Assembly: GCA_902615165.1 (NCBI GenBank)
Contig: CACMNZ010000001.1
Location: 1-60,488, forward strand
Origin: an uncultured Prochlorococcus sp.
GTDB taxonomy: Bacteria > Cyanobacteriota > Cyanobacteriia > PCC-6307 > Cyanobiaceae
DNA: 60,488 bases
Direction: 5' to 3'
A program made the translations under genes and the position numbers. The notes under the pieces were generated by a model that saw only the letters and a list, made by a program, of their open reading frames with translations, did not search any database and was not told where the DNA came from. Shown here one piece after another: positions 43,356 through 54,027 of the stretch (position 1 is its first letter; the number at the start of each line of letters is the position of its first letter).

Positions 43356-45485
43356 ATGCAAAAACATTTTTTAAAATTTGGAAAGGTTTTCACAAATGTT
43401 GCCTGCTTCCCCTTAATTTTGGTATCAAATAATTCGGAATTAGCTGCTAAGTTTTTGCCAAATGATGTTGATCAGTCAATAACAACTTTAGAAATACCGA
43501 ATATTAAAAATGATTTATTTCAAGGGATTGATATTAAAAAAGACAAGAAATTTCTTTTTGCGGAAAATAATGACATAAATGTACAAAGTGTTCTTATCTC
43601 AGAAATAATTATCGAAGGTTGGGAAAATCATCCTGAAGGTAGAAAACTTGAATTGGCTGCATATGATTCTATGAGTATAAAGCCTGGAAGTATTGTTGAT
43701 AATCGAATTTTAAATCAAGACCTCAATGCAATATATGCTAGTGGTTGGTTTTCAGGAGTTAAAATAAAGCCTCAAGACGGTCCACTAGGCGTGAGGCTAA
43801 TAGTAAATGTGGTGCCTAATCCAATTTTGAGGAAAGTTGAACTTAACCCCAAAAACTCTATAATCCCTAATGAATATGTAGATGATATTTTTAAGAATTA
43901 TTATGGGACAACAATTAACTTAAATGAATTACAAAATAAAATAGAAATAATAAAAGAACGTTATGAAAAAGAGGGTTATTCTTTAGCTAGAATTAGTGGC
44001 CCTGAAAGAATATCTGAGAATGGAATAGTAAAATTAAGAGTTTCTGAGGGCGTTATATCTGATGTAAGGTTTAGATTCTCTGGGGCTGACGGCGAATTTG
44101 TTATTGATGGAAAACCTAGAAAAGGGAAAACAAAAGATTGGGTTATAAGAAGAGAGTTAAAAACTCAACCTGGCACCATTTTTAATAGAAAAATCTTAGA
44201 AGCTGATATAGGTAGACTCTATGCCACATCATTATTTGATGATGTGAAGGTTTCTCTTGGTCCAGATAATTCAAATCCTGGGCAAGTAATAATTTTTTTA
44301 GATTTGAGTGAGCAAAGAACAGGATCACTAACTGGTGGTCTTGGTTATAGCAATGGCTCAGGTATCTTTGCCACAATTGGTTTGCAGGAAACTAATGCAT
44401 TAGGAAGAGCATGGTCTACAAATATCAATCTAAATTTTGGAGAATATTCAACTACCTATAATTTTTCTTTAACTGATCCTTGGATTAAAGGAGACAAACA
44501 TAAAACTTCTTTTAGGACAAACGTTTTTCTAAGTAGAGATTATCCACAAGAATTTAAAAGTAGTGAGAATGGAAGGATTTATGCTGTAGATGATACAACA
44601 ACTGAAAGTACTGATTCATTCTCTTCAGTAGTTCTAGAAAAAACAGGAGGTGGTTTTTCTTTTTCAAGACCTCTCAATGGGGGAGATCCATTTAAGATCG
44701 CTAAATGGAGAGTTCTTGCAGGTATGAATTTTAAGAAAGTAGAGATGATTGATGGTGATGGCAATATGAAACCATATGGTGATATGACACCAACTACAGG
44801 AAATATAAGCGATATAATATGTATTGGATTTACCCCAAATGATGGTTCATGCCCTCAAGAAAATACGTTGGTAAGTTTTATTGCAAGTACATCTAGAAAT
44901 AATTTGAACAATTCCATAAATCCTACCTCAGGAGATAAATTAAGTTTTGGGACTGAGCAGTTTGTTTCGATGGGAAGAAACTCTCCAACTTTTAATAGAA
45001 TGAGAGCTTCATATGCATTTTTTATACCTACAAGATTGATAAATTTAACCAAGGAATGTAAGTCTAGCGATGCTAAGAGTGAAGACTGTCCTCAAGCTAT
45101 TGGGTTTCAATTTAAGGCTGGAACAATACTTGGTGAATTGCCTCCTTATGAAGCATTTTGTATGGGGGGAACATCATCTGTTAGAGGATGGGGGTCTTGC
45201 GATTTGGCTGTAAGTAAAAGTTTTGTTGAAGGCACAGCAGAATATAGATTTCCTATTTGGAGAATGATATCAGGAGCTTTGTTCGTTGATGCAGGAAGTG
45301 ATTTAGGCTCTCAAAAGGATGTCCCAGGAAAACCTGGTAAATTGTTGCAAAAATCAGGTTCTGGTTATTCACTTGGAGGAGGACTTGGAGTAAAAACTCC
45401 AATTGGTCCATTAAGATTAGACGTTGCAAGTAAGGACCTGAGTGGAGATTGGAGATATACACTTGGAGTTGGATGGAAGTTTTAA
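43356..45485 (+). CDS. bamA: Outer-membrane protein assembly factor BamA/Omp85
   Basis: Beta-barrel insertase of the outer membrane. Three POTRA domains occupy about residues 77-325 (for example ISEIIIEGWENHPEGRKLEL and VSEGVISDVRFRFSG). The C-terminal 16-strand barrel begins near GGLGYSNGSG; VRGWGSCDLAVSK (about 609-621) is the conserved VRG(F/W) loop. It ends in an aromatic residue (GVGWKF), the normal barrel signal. A hydrophobic start (about 10-35) acts as signal peptide. Cyanobacterial Omp85 usually has three POTRAs, as here. It abuts lpxC without a gap. Confidence 0.92.
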   Translation: MQKHFLKFGKVFTNVACFPLILVSNNSELAAKFLPNDVDQSITTLEIPNIKNDLFQGIDIKKDKKFLFAENNDINVQSVLISEIIIEGWENHPEGRKLELAAYDSMSIKPGSIVDNRILNQDLNAIYASGWFSGVKIKPQDGPLGVRLIVNVVPNPILRKVELNPKNSIIPNEYVDDIFKNYYGTTINLNELQNKIEIIKERYEKEGYSLARISGPERISENGIVKLRVSEGVISDVRFRFSGADGEFVIDGKPRKGKTKDWVIRRELKTQPGTIFNRKILEADIGRLYATSLFDDVKVSLGPDNSNPGQVIIFLDLSEQRTGSLTGGLGYSNGSGIFATIGLQETNALGRAWSTNINLNFGEYSTTYNFSLTDPWIKGDKHKTSFRTNVFLSRDYPQEFKSSENGRIYAVDDTTTESTDSFSSVVLEKTGGGFSFSRPLNGGDPFKIAKWRVLAGMNFKKVEMIDGDGNMKPYGDMTPTTGNISDIICIGFTPNDGSCPQENTLVSFIASTSRNNLNNSINPTSGDKLSFGTEQFVSMGRNSPTFNRMRASYAFFIPTRLINLTKECKSSDAKSEDCPQAIGFQFKAGTILGELPPYEAFCMGGTSSVRGWGSCDLAVSKSFVEGTAEYRFPIWRMISGALFVDAGSDLGSQKDVPGKPGKLLQKSGSGYSLGGGLGVKTPIGPLRLDVASKDLSGDWRYTLGVGWKF

Positions 45486-46322
45486 GTGTTTTCTTGGCCT
45501 ACTAATTATGATTTTTGTTATACCCTAGCTGGTACTATCTCCAGAGAAGGTATAGGCCTGCACAGTGGAGAAAAAACAAGAGTTACTATTTCTCCTTACG
45601 AAAAAGAAGGATATCATGTCTCTTTTAAGGAAAAACCTAACGAGATTTTTAGGTTAAATCAGGATTTAATTGGAAGTACGATGCTTTGTACTGCAGTTAA
45701 ATTAGGGGGGAGAAATTTGTATACAATAGAACATTTATTGTCTTCATTGGCAGGGTGTGGGTTGAGTTACATACATATTGAGGTTGAGGGTAAAGAGATT
45801 CCTCTTTTAGATGGCTCGGCAATCCAGTGGGTTAGAGATTTTGAAGAAGTAGGGATAAAAAAGGCCCCTAGACCAGATAATTTCATTCGAGAGATTAATA
45901 AATCAATAATTTTAAATAAAGAAAGCTCAGTTATAGCCGCAACTCCTTCTGAAAAAATTACAATTATATCCACTATAAGTTTTCCCTATAAGGCAATTGG
46001 GAATCAAACTTTTGTGATTGATTTAAATCCAAAAAGTTTTGTAGAAATGATTGCTCCAGCAAGAACGTTTGGTTTCAAGGATCAATTTCAAGAGTTAAGT
46101 GAACTTGGATTGATAAAAGGTGGAAGTTTGGAAAATGCCCTTGTTTGTGATGGCGATAAATGGGTTAATCCGCCATTAAGATTTGATAATGAACCAATAA
46201 GACATAAAATTTTAGACCTAATTGGGGACTTGGCTTTGGTAGGGTTACCTAAGGCTCAAATTTTAGTTTATAAAGGATCACATTCTTTAAATGCTTTTTT
46301 TGCCTCATCGCTAAAAAATTAA
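45486..46322 (+). CDS. lpxC: UDP-3-O-acyl-N-acetylglucosamine deacetylase
   Basis: First committed enzyme of lipid A synthesis, zinc-dependent deacetylase. Zinc ligands His83 (in [12 protein letters not shown]), His240 and Asp244 (in [17 protein letters not shown]) are all present; [20 protein letters not shown] opens the protein. 278 residues, slightly shorter than the E. coli enzyme. GTG start immediately after the bamA stop, so translation is probably coupled. Confidence 0.95.
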   Translation: MFSWPTNYDFCYTLAGTISREGIGLHSGEKTRVTISPYEKEGYHVSFKEKPNEIFRLNQDLIGSTMLCTAVKLGGRNLYTIEHLLSSLAGCGLSYIHIEVEGKEIPLLDGSAIQWVRDFEEVGIKKAPRPDNFIREINKSIILNKESSVIAATPSEKITIISTISFPYKAIGNQTFVIDLNPKSFVEMIAPARTFGFKDQFQELSELGLIKGGSLENALVCDGDKWVNPPLRFDNEPIRHKILDLIGDLALVGLPKAQILVYKGSHSLNAFFASSLKN

Positions 46323-46339
46323 TTTTATCTTTAATTGTT

Positions 46340-46798
46340 TTGGAAAAGAAATTATCCAGTGAAAATAATCAACTCTCCTCTGAGAATATATTAGGGTTAT
46401 TGCCTCACAGATATCCTTTTGCCCTTGTGGATAAAGTCATAGAGAATATTCCTGGGGAGAGAGCTGTTGCAGTAAAAAATGTTACTATAAATGAGCCTCA
46501 ATTTCAGGGACACTTTCCTGAGAGGCCCTTGATGCCTGGTGTTCTTATTGTTGAATCAATGGCTCAAGTTGGGGGAATAATTGTAACGCAAATGCCCGAT
46601 CTTCCCAAAGGACTTTTCGTCTTTGCTGGAATCAATAATGTAAAATTCAGAAAACCAGTTGTGCCTGGAGATCAATTAATAATTGCTTGTGAGTTATTGT
46701 CTATTAAAAGACAAAGATTTGGAAAGGTTAAAGGTGAGGCGCATGTTGATGGGAATTTGGTTTGTTCTGGAGAATTAATGTTTTCATTAGTTGATTAG
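46340..46798 (+). CDS. fabZ: 3-hydroxyacyl-ACP dehydratase
   Basis: Hot-dog-fold dehydratase of fatty-acid elongation. [16 protein letters not shown] holds catalytic His23; [20 protein letters not shown] (about 54-73) gives the Glu72-type partner and is the FabZ signature. 152 residues. TTG start at 46340. Located between lpxC and lpxA as in many proteobacteria, which links the supply of hydroxyacyl-ACP to lipid A. Confidence 0.95.
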   Translation: MEKKLSSENNQLSSENILGLLPHRYPFALVDKVIENIPGERAVAVKNVTINEPQFQGHFPERPLMPGVLIVESMAQVGGIIVTQMPDLPKGLFVFAGINNVKFRKPVVPGDQLIIACELLSIKRQRFGKVKGEAHVDGNLVCSGELMFSLVD

Positions 46799-46802
46799 GG
46801 AT

Positions 46803-47645
46803 ATGGATCAAAAAAATACTGAATTAAAATCAAACTTTAGTGGTGCAAAAGTTCACCCAAATGCTTTTGTTGATCCCAGTGCCGAATTAGATGATGGGGT
46901 TCTTGTCTCTCAAGGAGCTATTGTCGGTCCTGATGTGACTATCGGGAAAGGCACCGAAATAGGACCTAATGCTGTTATTTCAGGAAGAACTCAAATTGGT
47001 ATAAACAATAGAGTTTTCCCAAGTGTTTTTATAGGTCTTGATCCCCAGGACCTCAAATATAAAGGGGCCCCTACTGAAGTGATTATTGGAGATAATAATA
47101 CGTTCAGAGAATGTGTAACTATTAATAAAGCAACTGATGAAGGAGAAAAAACTATTATTGGTAATAATAATTTGTTAATGGCTTACACTCACATCGGCCA
47201 TAATTGTGAACTTGGTAATAGGATAGTTATATCAAATAGTGTTCAAGTTGCAGGCCATGTAAAGATTGAAGATAAAGCTATTATTGGAGGTTGCTTAGGC
47301 ATTCATCAATTTGTACATATTGGATATTTAGCAATGATTGGAGGGATGACTAGAGTAGATAGAGATGTACCTCCTTTTTGTTTAGCTGAAGGACATCCAG
47401 GAAGATTGAGAGGTTTAAATAGGATTGGAATTAAGAGAAGTGGTTTAATAGAGAATAATGATTTTGACTTAAAAATACTTCAAAGTACTTGGAATCTACT
47501 TTTTAAATCTAATGATGCGATTTCAAATTCATTAGAAAAGGTAATGACAGGAGAATTAGATCTTTCATCTTCAAGATTATGTAGTTTTTTAAAAGAGTCA
47601 ATTTCTAAAGAAAGACGAGGACCAATGCCTGTTATGAATGTATGA
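46803..47645 (+). CDS. lpxA: UDP-N-acetylglucosamine acyltransferase
   Basis: First enzyme of lipid A synthesis; moves a 3-hydroxyacyl chain from ACP to UDP-GlcNAc. The left-handed beta helix of hexapeptide repeats spans about residues 15-190 (VHPNAFVDPSAELDDGVLV, ITIGKGTEIGPNA-like repeats). His in LMAYTHIGHNCELGN (about 122-136) is the catalytic base region. The C-terminal helical domain follows. A TTG at 46791, overlapping the fabZ end, is an alternative start; the ATG at 46803 gives 280 residues. Confidence 0.93.
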   Translation: MDQKNTELKSNFSGAKVHPNAFVDPSAELDDGVLVSQGAIVGPDVTIGKGTEIGPNAVISGRTQIGINNRVFPSVFIGLDPQDLKYKGAPTEVIIGDNNTFRECVTINKATDEGEKTIIGNNNLLMAYTHIGHNCELGNRIVISNSVQVAGHVKIEDKAIIGGCLGIHQFVHIGYLAMIGGMTRVDRDVPPFCLAEGHPGRLRGLNRIGIKRSGLIENNDFDLKILQSTWNLLFKSNDAISNSLEKVMTGELDLSSSRLCSFLKESISKERRGPMPVMNV

Positions 47646-48820
47646 ATAAAAAGATATTTATAAGTACTGGAGAAGTCTCTGGAGATTTGCATGGAAGTTT
47701 GTTATCAAAAGCATTATTAGATGAAGCTAAAAAAAAATCTATAGATCTAGAAATTTGCGGATTAGGCGGAGAAAGGATGAAGAAAGAAGGTGTAAAAATT
47801 CTTCAAGATACTACATCAATTAGTGCAATAGGAATTTGGGAGGCTTTACCTCTTATTATTCCAACAATAAGAATTCAAAAAAGGTTCTACAAATTACTAA
47901 AAAAATATCCTCCTGATTGCTTAATTTTGATCGACTATATGGGACCCAATATAAAAATTGGTACTAAATTAAAAAGATCGAAGACTAAAATCCCAATTTT
48001 TTACTATATTGCTCCTCAAGAGTGGGCTTGGAGAGTTGGCAATAATACTACAACAAATCTAATAAAGTTTTCTGATAAGATTTTTGCAATTTTCAAGAAA
48101 GAAGCAGCATTTTATAAAAAGAGGGGCGGAAATGTTTTTTGGGTTGGACATCCAATGATTGATTTAACAAAAAAACTTCCTCTAAAGAAAGATGCCAGAA
48201 CTATTTTAAACCTTCGCCAAGATCAAAGCATCATACTTTTAATGCCCGCATCAAGACCTCAAGAATTGCGATATATATTACCTACTTTTATGAAATCGGC
48301 TAAAAAACTACAACAAAAATATCCAAGTTTGGTGGTTTATATTCCCTCCTGTCGGGATGCTTTTGATGAAATATTCAAAAAAGCCTTTAGAAAATATCAA
48401 GTTAAAGGACTTGTGATTTCTCAAAAAGATAGTGCAAATTTAAAGCCCTATATTTATTCCCTCACTAAAATTGCTCTTTGTAAATCGGGGACAGTTAATA
48501 TGGAATTAGCTTTATATGGAATTCCACAGATTGTTGGTTACAGAGTTAGTAGGGTGACTGCTTTTATTGCTAAAAAAATTCTCAATTTCAAAGTAAAATT
48601 TATTTCCCCTGTAAATTTGTTAGTTAATAAATTAATAATCCCTGAGTTTGTACAAAGAGAGTTTGATGAAAAGAAAATTTTCTATAAATCTTGTAGGATT
48701 CTTGAGGGGAAGTCAGAAAAAATAAAAATTAAAAAAGGTTATGCTTTTTTAAAAAAAGAATTAGGAGAAGAGGGCGTAGTCCAGAGAGCTGCTAAAGAGA
48801 TTATTAATTCTATTATTTGA
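47642..48820 (+). CDS. lpxB: Lipid-A-disaccharide synthase
   Basis: Glycosyltransferase that joins UDP-2,3-diacylglucosamine and lipid X. FISTGEVSGDLHGSLLSKAL opens the GT19 fold; ICGLGGERMKKEGV (about 38-51), FYYIAPQEWAWRVG (about 120-133) and LLMPASRPQELRYILP are family markers, and KSGTVNMELALYGIPQIVGY (about 281-300) lies in the donor site. 392 residues. Its ATG overlaps the lpxA stop (ATGA). Confidence 0.94.
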   Translation: MNKKIFISTGEVSGDLHGSLLSKALLDEAKKKSIDLEICGLGGERMKKEGVKILQDTTSISAIGIWEALPLIIPTIRIQKRFYKLLKKYPPDCLILIDYMGPNIKIGTKLKRSKTKIPIFYYIAPQEWAWRVGNNTTTNLIKFSDKIFAIFKKEAAFYKKRGGNVFWVGHPMIDLTKKLPLKKDARTILNLRQDQSIILLMPASRPQELRYILPTFMKSAKKLQQKYPSLVVYIPSCRDAFDEIFKKAFRKYQVKGLVISQKDSANLKPYIYSLTKIALCKSGTVNMELALYGIPQIVGYRVSRVTAFIAKKILNFKVKFISPVNLLVNKLIIPEFVQREFDEKKIFYKSCRILEGKSEKIKIKKGYAFLKKELGEEGVVQRAAKEIINSII

Positions 48821-48836
48821 ACTTTATAATAAAAAA

Positions 48837-49439
48837 ATGAAATATTTTTTACATTTAATAATTGCTCTTTCAATGTTTATCAACCCTGTGAACGCTTTTG
48901 CAGAGGAATTGATTCTTGCAGGAGGTTGTTTTTGGTGTTTAGAACATGATTTAGAGTCATTAATGGGGATAAATTTTGTACAAAGTGGTTATTCAGGTGG
49001 AGATTTACTAAATCCTAACTACGAAAATCATGAAGGACATCAGGAAGTGGTTTTGGTGGACTATGATTCCCAATTGGTAACTTTACCCGAGATTCTTAGG
49101 CTTTATTTTAGAAATATTGATCCTCTAGACGGCAAGGGTCAATTTTGTGATCGTGGAGATTCTTATAGGCCAGTGATCTTTTTCAAAGATGAAACGGAGG
49201 AAAGTAATGCAAAAAATGCAATTCTTTCGGCCTCTAATGAATTGCGAGTGCCATTAGAAAAAATATCTGTAGAACTAAAATCAAAAGGTAAATTTTGGTT
49301 GGCTGAAGAATATCATCAGGATTTTGCTGAGAGAAATGAATTAAAATATAAGTTCTATAGATTCTCATGTGGGAGAGATCAGAGATTGGATAAATTATGG
49401 GGGGATAACGCTAGATCAATAAATCTTTGGACTGAATGA
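48837..49439 (+). CDS. msrA: Exported peptide methionine-(S)-sulfoxide reductase
   Basis: Reduces methionine-S-sulfoxide in oxidised proteins. Catalytic Cys31 and Cys34 lie in GGCFWCLEHDLESLMGINFV, followed by SGYSGGDLLNPNYENHEGHQ (about 52-71) and AEEYHQDFAERN. The first 22 residues form a signal peptide (LHLIIALSMFINPVNAFA), so the enzyme acts in the periplasm or thylakoid lumen, unusual for MsrA. 17 bases after lpxB, end of the envelope-gene run. Confidence 0.9.
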   Translation: MKYFLHLIIALSMFINPVNAFAEELILAGGCFWCLEHDLESLMGINFVQSGYSGGDLLNPNYENHEGHQEVVLVDYDSQLVTLPEILRLYFRNIDPLDGKGQFCDRGDSYRPVIFFKDETEESNAKNAILSASNELRVPLEKISVELKSKGKFWLAEEYHQDFAERNELKYKFYRFSCGRDQRLDKLWGDNARSINLWTE

Positions 49440-49451
49440 TTTTAAATATAG

Positions 49452-50924
49452 TTATTTATTTTTAATCCATTGAACAAGGGTTTTAACACCAAAACCGGTT
49501 GCACCTGATGGGTTTATTCCCTTATTCTTATCAGTCCAACAAGTCCCAGCAATATCAATATGAGCCCATTTAATCTCTTTATCAAAGAATTCCTCTAAAA
49601 ACAAAGCAGCAGTTATTGACCCACCTGCTCTAGGACCTGTATTTTTCATGTCAGCTATATGAGACTTTAACCCTTCTTTATAAGATTTTTGTAAAGGCAT
49701 TTGCCATAATTCTTCTCCAGACTGGGCTGATGCAGCTTTTAGGTCATTTGCTAGATCATCATTATTACTCCAGAATCCAGCTACTTCATTCCCTAATGCA
49801 ACAACAATAGCTCCAGTTAAAGTGGCGAGATCTATTATTGAATCCGGTTTTAAATTTGATGCGTAAGTTAAAGCATCAGCTAATGTGAGTCTACCCTCTG
49901 CATCAGTGTTATTTATTTCAATTGTCTTACCATTAGATGCTTTAACTACATCCCCAGGATGTACTGCAGATCCATTTATCATGTTTTCGCAAGATGCCAC
50001 AATAAAATGAATTTCTAATCCCTTTGGTTTCATTGCCCCAAGTGCTTTTGCTGCACCTAAAACTGCAGCGCTTCCGCCCATATCATATTTCATCATTTCA
50101 ATTTGAGAGGCTCCCACTTTCAGATTGTATCCTCCAGAATCAAAGGTTAAACCTTTCCCAACAAGCGCAATCTTTTCTTTTATAGGCCCCTCTGACTTTA
50201 AAATAAGATGTATAAATTTAGGATCTAGATCAGATCCTTTTGCTACAGCTAAATATGCACCCATCCCTAAATCTTCACAATCTTTTGCCTCTAAAATTTT
50301 TACTCCCAAACCATGATCTTTAGCTATTTGAGAAGCTTGTATAGACATCTCCTGAGGAGTAAGGCTATTTGGAGGGGCGGCTACAAGTCTTCTTGCTAGT
50401 TCTACACCTTCACATATTTGTGCTGTCTCTTCAAAGCTAATATTCTCAAATTTTTTCAAATTCAAAAACTCTATTTCTTTAAGAACTTTCTTTTCATCTT
50501 TTTTCTTATTAAATCTATTGTCCTTATAGGCAGATAATCTGACTGACTCTGCTAATTGATTTATTTTTAGTTGTGAATTTATAAATTCCCAAGGTAGCAA
50601 GATGCTCATTTTTTCATTTTTATCAACAGTTTTCCTAACTAGATTTCCTATAGAGTTTTCTATATCACTTTTATTTAGGTCTTTTGATTTGCCAAGACCA
50701 ACTATGAATAAAGTTTCTAATTTTTGATCTAAAAATTCAAAGCTTAAAGTTTTTCCTTTTTCTCCTTTAAACTTTTTTTGAGTAACTTTTTTTAGTAATA
50801 ATTTTGGGTCAATAACAAATTTTATTTTTTCAAGTTGGCTTGCAATTTCTTCCTCTAAAACTCCAAAAATTAATGAAGCACCTTGCCAGTTATCTAGATC
50901 TTCATGGAATGTGGAAAATTGCAT
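49452..50924 (-). CDS. pepA: Leucyl aminopeptidase (M17)
   Basis: Dizinc/manganese exopeptidase active on N-terminal Leu and others. Metal-site residues lie in [17 protein letters not shown] (about 256-272) and the M17 signature [17 protein letters not shown] (about 332-348); a conserved Arg lies in the latter. N-terminal domain of about 160 residues precedes it. 490 residues, normal length. It converges on msrA. Confidence 0.95.
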   Translation of the reverse strand: MQFSTFHEDLDNWQGASLIFGVLEEEIASQLEKIKFVIDPKLLLKKVTQKKFKGEKGKTLSFEFLDQKLETLFIVGLGKSKDLNKSDIENSIGNLVRKTVDKNEKMSILLPWEFINSQLKINQLAESVRLSAYKDNRFNKKKDEKKVLKEIEFLNLKKFENISFEETAQICEGVELARRLVAAPPNSLTPQEMSIQASQIAKDHGLGVKILEAKDCEDLGMGAYLAVAKGSDLDPKFIHLILKSEGPIKEKIALVGKGLTFDSGGYNLKVGASQIEMMKYDMGGSAAVLGAAKALGAMKPKGLEIHFIVASCENMINGSAVHPGDVVKASNGKTIEINNTDAEGRLTLADALTYASNLKPDSIIDLATLTGAIVVALGNEVAGFWSNNDDLANDLKAASAQSGEELWQMPLQKSYKEGLKSHIADMKNTGPRAGGSITAALFLEEFFDKEIKWAHIDIAGTCWTDKNKGINPSGATGFGVKTLVQWIKNK

Positions 50925-50948
50925 TTGTAAAATGGTTTTAATTAACTT

Positions 50949-51560
50949 TTAATTGTTTGTGAAAGTAGTTGCCCACCTATCTCGAGTTTCTTTATTAAAA
51001 GGTGGTAACCATAAATATATCAGTTGCTGTTCTAATTTACGTCTTAATTTTACTTCTTTAGGTACATCTAAGAAGAAACGAATATCTTGGTGGCTTGAGA
51101 GTTTGTTATGAGCTAGAGCTTCTTTATAGTTCATGAGGTAATTTTTACAGTCATGTTCTCCCTTCCATCTTTTATTTGCTGAATTTGTTTCTCCTATATA
51201 AAGGATTATTTTAGAACTCTCCATCGAGTCAATTACAAAATACATTGCTGGCCCATTGTGTATATATTGATTGGTTCTCCAAAAGTTCAATGATAATGGC
51301 TGCAAGGAAAACGGATCAATTTTTCTTTCATCGGAAATTGTATTTATGGGAAGACTTGTTTGGTGCAAAGTTTCATTGTGAGTATCTTTTGAAATTTTGA
51401 ATTGGTGATTATATATTCTATCCCTCCATTCAGTTAGGATTTCGCCTTTGATTCTTAGGCTATTTGAGTGTTGAAAATTTATTGATGTATTTACATTTGA
51501 ACCAAATAATTCAAATTGTCTATTTTGGTTTGAAATATTATTTACGTTAAATTTTTCCAA
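50949..51560 (-). CDS. GIY-YIG nuclease-domain protein
   Basis: A GIY-YIG fold is recognisable in the C-terminal half: PAMYFVIDSMESSKIILYIG (about 104-123), ETNSANKRWKGEHDCKNYL with the catalytic Arg and His, and a later Glu in KLEQQLIYLWLPPFNKE. The N-terminal about 100 residues are unfamiliar. Family members cut DNA in repair, restriction or homing; this version is short and single-copy here, and its role is unknown. TTG start. Transcribed in the pepA direction, 24 bases upstream. Confidence 0.8.
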   Translation of the reverse strand: MEKFNVNNISNQNRQFELFGSNVNTSINFQHSNSLRIKGEILTEWRDRIYNHQFKISKDTHNETLHQTSLPINTISDERKIDPFSLQPLSLNFWRTNQYIHNGPAMYFVIDSMESSKIILYIGETNSANKRWKGEHDCKNYLMNYKEALAHNKLSSHQDIRFFLDVPKEVKLRRKLEQQLIYLWLPPFNKETRDRWATTFTNN

Positions 51561-51710
51561 TATTTATAAAACATGTTTACTAAATTTAATTCTGAAAAAA
51601 TATAAATCAAAGAATTATTTATAAACTAAAATTTATTAATCTTCTAATCAATTTAAAAGATTCTTGTTATCTTGTAATTGAGCCTTAATCTGCGAAGTAA
51701 AAAAATAGAA

Positions 51711-52034
51711 ATGGGATTCTTTGAGTCAGACATCGTTCAAGAAGAAGCTAAAAAGCTTTTTACAGATTACCAAGAACTTATGAAACTTGGCTCTGATTAT
51801 GGAAAATTTGACAGAGAAGGGAAAAAAATGTTTATAAAAAAAATGGAATCTCTTATGGATCGTTATAAGGTTTTTATGAAGAGATTTGAATTGTCTGAAG
51901 ATTTTCAAGCAAAAATGACAGTAGAACAATTAAGGACACAGTTAAGTCAATTTGGGATTACTCCTGATCAAATGTTTGATCAAATGAATAAAACCTTAAT
52001 AAGAATGAAGGATGAACTTGATAAAACTTCTTAA
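51711..52034 (+). CDS. DUF1825 family protein
   Basis: The 107-residue helical protein starts MGFFESDIVQEEAKKLFTDY, the classic DUF1825 opening, and ends MFDQMNKTLIRMKDELDKTS. The family is restricted to cyanobacteria and plastids and is of unknown function. The frame extends 11 codons upstream without a matching start, so the ATG at 51711 is preferred. Followed by tyrS 19 bases later. Confidence 0.85.
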   Translation: MGFFESDIVQEEAKKLFTDYQELMKLGSDYGKFDREGKKMFIKKMESLMDRYKVFMKRFELSEDFQAKMTVEQLRTQLSQFGITPDQMFDQMNKTLIRMKDELDKTS

Positions 52035-52053
52035 AGTTAAAGGCTAAAGCGTC

Positions 52054-53292
52054 ATGACAGATAATTTAAAATTGCCATCATGGCTGTCAAGAGGAATAGA
52101 AGAATATTTTCCAATTAAGGGAACAGATCAAACCTTTTCGGAGATAATTGATCATGCGAAAAAAAATAATAAAAAATTAAGGGTTAAACTCGGCATTGAT
52201 CCAACTGGAACCGATATTCATCTTGGGCATAGCATATTGTTTAAAAAACTTAGGGCATTCCAAGATAATGGACATATTGCAGTTTTAATTATTGGGGATT
52301 TTACTGCTCAAATTGGAGATCCAACCGGAAAAAATAAAACAAGAGTTCAGTTATCGGAAAAACAAGTTAAGGATAATGCAAAAACATACTTAACCCAACT
52401 AGGGATGGGAAAGCCAGCCAATGAATCTATTTTAGATTTTGATGCAAAAGATAGAATAGAAATTAGATATAACAGTGAATGGTTAAAAGGATTAAATCTT
52501 AATTCTATAATTGACTTAATGGGGAGTGCAACAGTTAGTCAAATGCTAGCTAAGGAAGAATTTAATAAAAGGTACATTGCGCAAGTTCCAATTTCTTTGC
52601 ATGAATTCTTATATCCACTATTACAAGGTTACGATTCGGTAGTTGTTCAATCAGATATTGAGCTTGGAGGCACAGATCAGAAATTTAATATTGCAATAGG
52701 AAGAGACCTTCAAAGGCATTTTAAACAAGATCCTCAATTTGGTGTTCTGTTACCAATCTTGACAGGTTTAGATGGAGTTAAGAAAATGAGTAAATCTGAA
52801 TTTAACACCGTCAGTTTAACTGAAGATCCTCTTTCAATGTATTCAAAATTAGAAAAAGTACCCGATAATATAATACCTACCTATTTTGGATTACTTACTG
52901 AATTAGATTTAAGTTTTCTGGAAAACTCAAATCCTCGTGAATTACAGAGAAGAATGGCTTTAGAAGTTACTACTTTATTCCATGGGGCTGAAGAAGCATT
53001 AAATGCGCAATCAAACTGCGAAAAATTATTCCTTGGACACAAAGAAAAAGTTGGAGAAATTCCAGAGATTTCTTTAAAAGAAGTTGTTTTTCCAGTAAAG
53101 TTTTTCTACTTATTAAGTGCTCTAAAACTTTTCAAATCTAGCAGCGAGTCCAAAAGATCTATTAAAGGTGGGGGTGTAAAAATTGATAGTCAAAAAGTAA
53201 TAAATCCTGATTTAGTTTTTAATTCAAAAAATGATTTGGAAGGAAAAATTTTGCAAATTGGAAAAAAAATAATTAAGAGGTTTGAAAACTGA
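52054..53292 (+). CDS. tyrS: Tyrosyl-tRNA synthetase
   Basis: Class I synthetase. The HIGH-like HLGH lies in [20 protein letters not shown] (about 45-64), and KMSKS at about 247-251 is the second ATP-binding motif. [24 protein letters not shown] residues ([20 protein letters not shown]) form the tyrosine pocket. A C-terminal S4 domain (about 345-412) binds tRNA-Tyr. 412 residues, the TyrZ-type bacterial branch. Likely in one transcript with DUF1825 and pyrF. Confidence 0.93.
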   Translation: MTDNLKLPSWLSRGIEEYFPIKGTDQTFSEIIDHAKKNNKKLRVKLGIDPTGTDIHLGHSILFKKLRAFQDNGHIAVLIIGDFTAQIGDPTGKNKTRVQLSEKQVKDNAKTYLTQLGMGKPANESILDFDAKDRIEIRYNSEWLKGLNLNSIIDLMGSATVSQMLAKEEFNKRYIAQVPISLHEFLYPLLQGYDSVVVQSDIELGGTDQKFNIAIGRDLQRHFKQDPQFGVLLPILTGLDGVKKMSKSEFNTVSLTEDPLSMYSKLEKVPDNIIPTYFGLLTELDLSFLENSNPRELQRRMALEVTTLFHGAEEALNAQSNCEKLFLGHKEKVGEIPEISLKEVVFPVKFFYLLSALKLFKSSSESKRSIKGGGVKIDSQKVINPDLVFNSKNDLEGKILQIGKKIIKRFEN

Positions 53293-53298
53293 AAATTG

Positions 53299-54027
53299 AT
53301 GAATAACAGATTTAATTCAGAAGATAAAATAATATTGGCAATTGATGGATTAGATGTAAGTCAAGCAAAATTACTTTTGGAAAAATGTCCTAATATTAAG
53401 TGGGTTAAAGTTGGTTTAGAACTTTTTGTTAGGGAAGGTCCAAGAGTTATTGAAATATTAAAAGGTTTAAATAAAAAAATTTTTTTAGACTTAAAATTTC
53501 ATGATATTCCAAATACCATGCGTGCAGCATGTTTCCAAGTTTCAAAATTAGGGGTCGATATAATTTCTATTCATGCTTCAGCAGGTTTAAAAGCTCTTAA
53601 GGATTCGAAAAAAGCATCTTTAGAAGGAGCTACCTCAGTCAGTGTAAAACCTCCATTGGTTGTAGGAATAACTGTTTTAACAAGCTTTTCTCTTAAAGAT
53701 TTTCAAACTGATCTTGGTAGAAATAATTCAATTGAAGAAAATGTTTTGAGACTTGCAAAGTTGTCTTTTGATGCTGGATTAGATGGATGTGTTTGTTCCC
53801 CTTGGGAGGTAAAAATGTTGAGATCTATTTATAAGGATAATTTTGAACTTATTACACCAGGGATCAGATTAAATATTGACAATAAAGATGATCAAAATAG
53901 AATTATGACTCCCTATGAAGCTATTGATAATGGTGCTTCTAAGTTGGTTATTGGTAGATCAATTTCAAAAGCTATAGATCCTAATAAAGCTTTAATAGAA
54001 ATATTTAAATCTATTGATTCTGATTAA
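53299..54027 (+). CDS. pyrF: Orotidine-5'-phosphate decarboxylase
   Basis: Last step of UMP synthesis. The catalytic Lys-Asp pair sits in [20 protein letters not shown] (about 55-74); [19 protein letters not shown] at the N-terminus and [19 protein letters not shown] (about 191-209) complete the TIM barrel. 242 residues. ATG at 53299 follows a TTG at 53296; only six bases after tyrS. Its 3' end overlaps the convergent plsY by 17 bases. Confidence 0.94.
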   Translation: MNNRFNSEDKIILAIDGLDVSQAKLLLEKCPNIKWVKVGLELFVREGPRVIEILKGLNKKIFLDLKFHDIPNTMRAACFQVSKLGVDIISIHASAGLKALKDSKKASLEGATSVSVKPPLVVGITVLTSFSLKDFQTDLGRNNSIEENVLRLAKLSFDAGLDGCVCSPWEVKMLRSIYKDNFELITPGIRLNIDNKDDQNRIMTPYEAIDNGASKLVIGRSISKAIDPNKALIEIFKSIDSD

